A stretch of DNA of 64,000 nucleotides from contig NMRA01000113.1 of the NCBI GenBank assembly GCA_002633005.1, forward strand, positions 273,530 through 337,529. The letters run 5' to 3'. The DNA comes from Phoronis australis. Lineage: Eukaryota > Phoronida > Phoronidae. The stretch's first letter is position 1. Each line of letters opens with the position of its first letter. Position numbers and translations under genes: made by a program. The notes below the pieces were generated by a model, which searched no databases, was not told the origin of the DNA, and saw only the letters and a program-made list of their open reading frames with translations. This document shows positions 58,401-64,000 of this stretch, piece by piece.

Positions 58401-61150
58401 CAATGACAGTATCTGTAGTATTTTTAAAACAATTTTTTCCCAGCATAAATTTCATTAGAACTCTTCACTGCCGTTACTTAACAACCCTCAACACGCAGTA
58501 GCAAGAGGTGAAAACATTGCAGCTGGAATTTACAGGTATTAAAATGGAAGTGTTTTCCACCCCGTTACTACTTATGACTTTTATGGTAAGACCCTCATGT
58601 GTCAGACACGCACAAGTTGATTTTCACCTAACTGTATAAAATTATATTCACATTAATTTTATTTTTGGCCAAAATATGAGTACGAACTTTAAAATCAGTG
58701 CATAACAATGACATCGAATTAATTGACGTTTCCGTTTACTGTCACTAAAGAATTCTCAAGACAGATGTTCACAATATTCCAGTCGGGTAACACAGCTGGA
58801 GAACAGCCTGCACAGGTACACCTCAAAATGCATTGTGAGGGGAGAGACCAGAAATCAAACCAGTTGGAGCTCATGACAAATGAACCAATGTTTCTATTCA
58901 GATAGCACTCAGCGTGATTCAACCATGTATGCATAGCCTTCTATATGCACTGACTTTAAAGGAATGGTGTAAATATTCAGCGGCACAGTTGTTCTACAGT
59001 AATTCGTGCACTCAAGCCTTCAGATAAGTGGGTTTCACCATAATCAAACAAAATCTCTCTCCAGTTGCATCATCAAACCTATGCGATGTTATACTACAAC
59101 TCCTTTTACCCTCCTTCCAAACACAACAATTGATCGTGGTATTGATCCTTACTTGTTGGCGCATTGTTAGTATAAAACTTAGGTGCACGTAACTGTGAGA
59201 AATAACGATAAAACGAAGTGCTGGTTAGTACCAAAATAAAAAGGTCTTTAAATGATTACTGTGTAAGATTGATGTTCAAGATGTGACTTATGAATATTTC
59301 TATTGTTTTTGATGATATGGCAAATTGTGGGAGTCTATTCCAGAGTAGAATGGTAGACGGAAATAGTTTGCATAGTATGCGGTGCGGATATATAATCTCT
59401 CAAAGGTATGAGAGTGGGTGTTTTGTGATCTGGAGGTCTATAGGAGTGGAAGGTATGAGTGAGGAATAGCAAACAAGTTATGTACGGTCTTGTACAGAAG
59501 GGATAGTTTGTTCTGAGCTCATCTTTTCTGGAGGGTGGGCCAACTGATTATCAGATAATCATGATAGTATGGCTACTTTCATTGTTATTTAATAATTGTA
59601 CGCCGATATGCTGGCAACAGTACATTCTTCTAAGTTAGCATGCCACCATGTTGCTCGTAAAAAAATGTATGTATACTTATTATATGTATGAATGTATTTT
59701 ACAAGTTTAAATTGAATTTCTCTCTCTTCTCTGATAATGTATACCTATTTGTAAATGACCTTACCAGTAAATGTAATTAAGGGCTTGAACTGGTCTTCAC
59801 CTGCATTCCGTCCCAGAGCTTGTGATAAACTGCAAACAATAAACAAGGACAATAGATTTTAAATATGGGTTACTTACAAACATGACCAATGAAAATAAAC
59901 TACTTAAAAATTTACCAAAGTGAAATCAATTCCTATAATTTGTCGTAAAAGGTATGCAGCCTTGTGAAAGAAGAAAAGCTAGTTGAAGAATCAGTGACCA
60001 ACAGACTTGAAAGCTGACCCATTAGGTAAGGTTGCTCCACAAATTTAACAGCAGAATCAGAGCAGAATGCCAATTTTAGCACTGGTAACTAGTTTTGTAA
60101 TACTCAAGGAAGAGAGCATTTTTAATACTAAATTTGTGGCACACTTTATTTGTTTTTTTTTTCCAATGTCAGTCCAAAGCTGTTGTAGCATGGGAACTTA
60201 TTTTGATCTGTGAGAACATAACACCACAAGCTAAGCAGAGTACAGCGCACGCCACTACATAGTGACATAGATACACTGGAAGACTGGCGAGATTTACAAT
60301 CTTGCCACTACATGACGCATGTGATAAACAGCTGTTCTTGTAAAGTTGGCCATGTTGCCCATACATGACGAGTGTAATTACCTGTTGCTTGACCTTTGAT
60401 CGGGTCAGACAATGAATGACCTAATCAAAGGTCAAACAACAGCCAACTAGCGACTGGCATGTGTGTAATATATATACATAGAGTTATAACTAACACATAC
60501 CATGACTCGGGAGACAATTTAGTCAACATAATTTGAACATATCCATGAAAAGCTATTATGGTTTTTTGAGCTTTCCTCACAGGGCGCCATTTTGAGGACA
60601 ACAGGTTTGTTGACAAACAAAAAGTCCAAGGGACAGTAATCGTACAAATTCCACCAGATATCTTCCCATGCTATTTTTGCATCATGCGTCAGGTCACGTG
60701 CTTCGCTCAGTTTTGCGGTTGTCCTTGCCTAACGCACGTGACGTCAGTTGAAATACTTTGTGGTTATTGCGCATGCAGAAAGTACACGGGATAAATCTAG
60801 TACACAAAGTGATGAGGAGTATTACAGGCCCTTGGCTTGAGGCCGGCCTAGACTAAGACTAAGAGTATGAGTCCTGCCAGTCGAGGCCGAGTGGATATCT
60901 GTTGCCAATGGCAGCCTATGCGGTACCTGATCCAGATAGTTGAAAAAAAGAATGTTCACCAAAAAATGTAAAATACGAAAAAAGGACAAGGGTTTTTCAC
61001 TGAATTTCCATACTTATAAATGGCAATATGACAGTTATTGGTGCCAACAGCGAGGAATTTCCCACAAGGCGAAAAGGCTTGTGAGTAAACTGTGATGTAC
61101 AACTTTTCCAGAAGCGTCAATGGTGCACTCTGCAAGATAGATAAAGACAT
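52498..61150 (-). CDS. THOC6: THO complex subunit 6 (WD40 protein)
   Basis: It is a WD-repeat subunit of the THO/TREX complex, which couples transcription and splicing to mRNA export in the nucleus. The coding exons on the minus strand are 61150-61014, 59829-59765, 58379-58328, 57667-57575, 56236-56191, 54921-54844, 54587-54485, 53807-53575, 53344-53222 and 52578-52498. Phases match throughout, giving 336 aa (human about 341). Motifs: YSQAFSPCGKFLAVGTNNCH, AHEGSVFSLVTHDKLLL, GVINAWKWTEL, LLYAGCGDDSIHVWDLQTG, GHTDYIHSIALRNDGKEVIS, ASEDGTVRIW, DDWLVCGGGPTLSLWHLRS, STSVCTLNV and the C-terminus IDVYTNFGYKAFSL. WD blades are recognisable at about residues 25-60, 68-95, 120-146, 148-184 and 195-250. 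The N-terminus is uncertain: ATG 61150 reads MSLSILQ, but 'ctatcttgcag' just inside could be an acceptor for an unseen upstream first exon. Confidence 0.94.
52620..53050. repeat. Purine-rich GATGGGGAGGG minisatellite in THOC6 last intron
   Basis: Imperfect 'gtgatggggaggg' units of about 12-20 bp run on the plus strand on both sides of an assembly gap (52720-52938). One strand is almost all purine. It lies between the last two THOC6 exons. Confidence 0.85.
52720..52938. other. Assembly gap (N run)
   Basis: 219 N inside the purine-rich minisatellite. The true array length is unknown. Confidence 0.99.
55570..55900 (-). repeat. Truncated HINE-like copy in THOC6 intron
   Basis: It begins inside a monomer ('ttaagcggtttgccgga'), contains 'taccaaattttatgaaaatc', ACACTAGGAGGCACACCGG at 55750 and 'catacatcaaaggatt', and ends 'gagatagagcagcagacacc'. 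It matches 12690-13040 of copy A in order and orientation. The hairpin end is missing. Confidence 0.75.
56560..57515 (-). repeat. Degraded HINE-like monomer array in THOC6 intron
   Basis: The boxes are CCACTTGGAGGCAC (56566), CTGCTAGAGGGCGT (56784) and CCACTAGGTGACGT (56934), with further relics near 57082 and 57325. 'aaatttcatgaccatccatc', 'ttttcataaggatcc' and 'aaatttcataagaatcc' boxes lie between them. It ends 'ttttggagatatagcagcggatgcc' near 57503, as copy A does before its (ggac)n tract. Same orientation as copy A. Confidence 0.7.
60555..60800 (-). promoter_or_regulatory. Promoter-like motif cluster in THOC6 intron 1
   Basis: On the minus strand: TCTGCATGCGCAATAA (NRF1-like), CTGACGTCACGTGCGTT (CRE next to an E-box), GCACGTGACCTGACGC (a second E-box) and, 110 bp on, CAAAATGGCGCC (YY1-like). 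Such clusters mark housekeeping promoters, yet this one lies 3' of the exon assigned as coding exon 1. It could drive an alternative THOC6 transcript. Motifs are judged by eye. Confidence 0.35.
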
Positions 61151-61774
61151 TTTCAGCAATTAAATTACAAAACATTGAAACTTTCATCCTCTCGGCTTTA
61201 AATGACATATTTTTATAATGCGACTATCCCAGTTTACAGTGAAAATAAATATTAATAATGTAACACATTGGACATTTACTTGCACAACTTCACCCATTTT
61301 CATATTTGTGCGCCGAGCAATTGTAAAACCGGATGTGGAATGTTTAAAATACGAAAAAAAAATATTTTTAACAAAAAACAAAATTATTGCTACACCCAAA
61401 AGTTTTTAAAATACTAAAAACTGTTCCATATCATTTTTAATATTTTACTTTTCAAGTTTGGCTGATAATGTAGTATACTTTCATTTACTCTTCATGATTG
61501 ATTTCATGGTTTCTATCTACTCAATTACGAACTCCATGTTGTGTGCGTTTGCAGCTTATCGATTAATCGAAGATGAAACGTCTTACTTTACGGATGTAAA
61601 ACATTTTCATTGTCTCATGATTTGATATTTTGTTGGACTAGATGTCGGGTAGGTTACTATTTCTACGATTACTCGTCATTCTCCTTCATTTTTCATTCTT
61701 TTGGAGCAACGTTAAAATGGATAGATCTTGTAACTCGTTCATCCATCTGTCACTGACTTGGCCTAGGCAATGAC

Positions 61775-61806
61775 CATCGCCTCTGTTGGCCCGACCAGAG
61801 GCGATG
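61775..61806. other. Perfect 11 bp hairpin
   Basis: CATCGCCTCTG and CAGAGGCGATG flank a 10 base loop 'ttggcccgac'. It lies about 80 bp before a SINE. It may be a small foldback repeat; no RNA function is inferred. Confidence 0.5.
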
Positions 61807-61888
61807 CAGCTCCTATAAGCTTTTCGGCGAATTATGCCTCGCAATGGCTAAAGCATGAAAGTCACGTTGTAGCCAATCAGTAAAACGT

Positions 61889-62048
61889 GTAGTAATAGCC
61901 GAGATCACCCGACTCGGGGATCGAACCCGCGACCCCCATAAAACTGGCAAGCGTGCTAACCATTCAGCTAATACTGCTAATAGGCAATTGCCCGTTAGCG
62001 AATAGCTAACAGAGGCTCATATAATTCACCGGAAGCACATCTACAACA
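61889..62048 (-). mobile_element. tRNA-derived SINE, copy 3
   Basis: It has the A box (complement of 'gcgtgctaaccattcagcta'), the B box (GGTTCGATCCC, complement of 'gggatcgaacc' near 61919) and the 'gaggctcatataattcaccgg' tail shared with copies 1 and 2. The tRNA-like part is the best preserved of the three. Confidence 0.75.
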
Positions 62049-62880
62049 AACGTTACTCTGTTGTTATTTCGATTGCCCTTGTCCTTGGGGTTTATTATGA
62101 GGGATATAATTAGCCAGTCGGCAATGCGTGTAAAAATGGTGCTGGGCGAGTAGAAGTTGACTTGCGGGCGCCCAGGTGGCGATTGAATTTTCAGGCATTT
62201 GTGGACTTGTCCGAAACAAAGAAAAGGGGGGAAAGGTGGAAGACCGGTTCATGTGCTCGCAGCAGGTGAAATACCATTATTCTTGGAACTTATTTCTTAT
62301 TATAATGTACAATGCAATGTCATTTTAGCCAAAATTATTTTATAAGTAATAACATTTGTCCTAATAAGTGCCCATACCCCTATAAGCGACCTCCCCCCCG
62401 CACTTGTTTTCAGACTTCGCTAAAATAAGAGTCCAGTCCATGAACGTGTACATATGCGAAAAATGCCTTACCTACAGTTCTAAAATTCTACAGTAATGTC
62501 TTCAATTTATCAATAATATGCGACAGTCCTGAAAAAAATCATTGTGCGCGGTATTTCTAGACCACGAGCCTCGCCGCTATGTCAGTAGTTAGCCGTGGCT
62601 GTACACTTCTAAAAGAATGCAAAAGTTCTGCTGATCTTGCGAGGAACCTGTCCCACGCTGACCAAGTCTTTCAGAACAGACACAGCGTACCTGTCAACGG
62701 AATTGTATTGTATCTTTCCCGTACAGCTATTCTCCCTCAACAGGAATGCAGATTACTTTTGTACACGTAAACACTGCGAATAGAAACTTGTCTAGTGTTA
62801 ATGAGCTTTTGGCCAAGAAGTGTGCGCTAGGGCCCACATATTTGTATGTGGGCCTGCTACCGACTCTGGCAAATGAACTC
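62049..62880. other. Spacer without recognisable gene
   Basis: No coding exon was recognised. A hairpin 'gggcccacatatttgtatgtgggcc' at about 62828-62853 resembles the terminal palindrome of the HINE-like family, but no monomers follow. Confidence 0.35.
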
Positions 62881-63050
62881 TGATGACACGCACGCGCTCA
62901 CTCGGCGCACACCTGCAAACTAACTTCAAAACAAACCTCACGTGACAACAACATGTGTGTTCGTTCAGATTTTTCGCTTGTTGCGGGGTGCGATCTAGCC
63001 CAGATTTGGACAGCGGTTAATCCGAACTCCACAGGAACTTAAAACTCTTA
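62881..63050 (+). repeat. Right copy of the repeat found at 1-180
   Basis: It matches the first 170 bases of the window in the same orientation. It is the 5' flank of the THAP-type frame that begins at 63251. Confidence 0.7.
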
Positions 63051-63250
63051 AGTACGCTACTTGGAAAACTTAAAGGAGAATGCCACCCGATTTAATTAGT
63101 GTTTTTTACCGTCATAATCGGTCTATATCCACATCACCTGTCCTCGTATACGGTCAGTGTCACCTCGCCGAGAGGTGTCGCGTTAACCTGTGAAGAAGGT
63201 GAGAAACAACTCAGCGACGTCAGTGGTTCTTCTGCAGAGTGAGTGCTGCT

Positions 63251-63543
63251 ATGGAGTGGTGTATCGTTCCCGCTTGTGCGAACTATGAAGCTACAAGGAA
63301 AGCAGATATATTTTGTTTTTTCGATTTCCTCGAGAGCACACAATGCTTCAGAAGTGGTTCGCGGTAGTGAAGAATGAAAAGTACGCTGTAATACCAATTA
63401 AGTATGAGGCCGTGAAACTTGTCTGTGTCTGTGGCCGGCATTTCGTCTACATTGATTTCACTGACGATCGAATGCCGGCTCACCAAACAGCTCATGCCAG
63501 GGCAGAAAAAGAGACTGAGTATGAAGTCAGATGTTGTGCTTAG
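63251..63543 (+). pseudogene. THAP-domain protein, frameshifted
   Basis: From ATG 63251 the frame reads MEWCIVPACANYEATRKADI, the C-x3-C start of a THAP zinc finger. From about 63313 the next frame continues FFRFPREHTMLQKWFAVVKN and CVCGRHFVYIDF, the FxxFP, LxxW and C-x2-H parts of the same domain. A one-base shift in or beside the 'attttgttttttcg' run separates them. THAP domains bind DNA and are found in P-element-type transposases and host regulators. The second frame stops at 63543, about 45 aa after the finger, unless splicing intervenes. Whether the shift is real or a sequencing error in the T-run is open. Confidence 0.6.
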
Positions 63544-64000
63544 TGTGGTGTGTTTGGGTTCAGTAAACAGGAGACAAAAAAACGCAGATGGGTTGCTCAG
63601 TTTTTTGTTGTGGAAAATTGTAGCTGGCCATGGAAACATAATTAATTCATGAGAACATAACCTTTTATATAACCTGTTTGATGACTTGCTCTTTCGTCAG
63701 GCTTCTGCTTGGACCTCTGGGTATAGGATATTTTCGCCAGTTCTTTTTCCCAGTCCCAAAAACGTTGTAAGCAGACTTCTGTTTAGATGCAGTGCAAAAT
63801 CAGGATGGTCCGTGAGACACATCTATGCTTCTCCAAGAAGGTGTTTCACTGGAGGAGTTTCGTGGTAGCAAACGCAAACGTCAGTTGTTTCCGTTATCGT
63901 GCAGTTAGCACACTGGCCCCATGACAAATCATTCAAACGGTTTTTGGAACTATCCATAGGTTCCGTTGTCTGTGTACGTTCACGGCGCCTCTCTTGTGAT
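63544..64000. other. Downstream of the THAP frame
   Basis: Nothing recognisable. A later exon of the THAP gene may lie beyond the window. Confidence 0.3.

Noticed and set aside
62828-62853. Hairpin resembling the terminal palindrome of the HINE-like family as a seventh copy
   Set aside because: No monomers or second terminus follow, so a copy cannot be supported.

Overview
The window is animal nuclear DNA. The genes are intron-rich with consensus GT/AG splice sites, the spacers are long and AT-rich, and several retrotransposon and DNA-transposon families are present. The mix (Ty3/Gypsy elements with a 'tggcgacgag' primer site, a tRNA-derived SINE, THAP-type transposase relatives, and non-autonomous elements with a central minisatellite) suggests a marine invertebrate such as a cephalochordate, hemichordate, echinoderm or mollusc. 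The species cannot be fixed from the sequence alone. Two runs of N (42099-42544 and 52720-52938) are assembly gaps.

Layout. 1-5 kb: a relic Gypsy gag, then a compact, internally deleted Gypsy element with 156 and 172 bp LTRs, then a palindrome-rich AGTGAGAATC repeat. 5.3-6.3 kb: two exons of a transposase-like gene. 7.8-9.5 kb: a 522 bp tandem duplication followed by an eroded retroelement ORF. 12.1-13.1 kb: copy A of a minisatellite-bearing mobile element. 13.6-15 kb: a second copy of the eroded retroelement ORF, split by a 960 bp DNA-transposon-like insertion. 15.0-19.6 kb: a nearly complete but inactivated Gypsy element with 245 bp LTRs and a GGAAA target duplication. 20.8-21.3 kb: gag of a third retroelement. 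25.4-30.4 kb, minus strand: RBFA. 29.5-38.5 kb: SINEs, small MITEs, a large inverted repeat, copy B of the minisatellite element, GACGT-rich tandem repeats and a 5'-truncated LINE. 40.7-50.9 kb, plus strand: a phosphorylase kinase gamma subunit gene (10 coding exons). 52.5-61.2 kb, minus strand: THOC6 (10 coding exons). 62.9-63.6 kb: a broken THAP-domain gene whose 5' flank is repeated at the left end of the window.

Three conserved single-copy genes were assembled exon by exon and have uninterrupted reading frames: RBFA (338 aa, mitochondrial ribosome maturation), PHKG (392 aa, glycogenolysis kinase) and THOC6 (336 aa, mRNA export). They belong to unrelated pathways. PHKG and THOC6 converge tail to tail, with likely poly(A) sites about 0.5 kb apart.

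The most interesting signal is a mobile repeat family with at least six full or degraded copies (12052-13132, 34381-35923, 43110-44200, 45290-45800, 55570-55900, 56560-57515). Its core is an array of about 145-161 bp monomers, and most monomers carry a 14 bp box fitting or nearly fitting the CTCF core consensus CCASYAGRKGGCRS. Three monomer types form a higher-order repeat of about 450 bp, and the two best copies differ by one such unit. One copy sits inside a duplicated segment whose unoccupied version also lies in this window, so its ends can be read directly.
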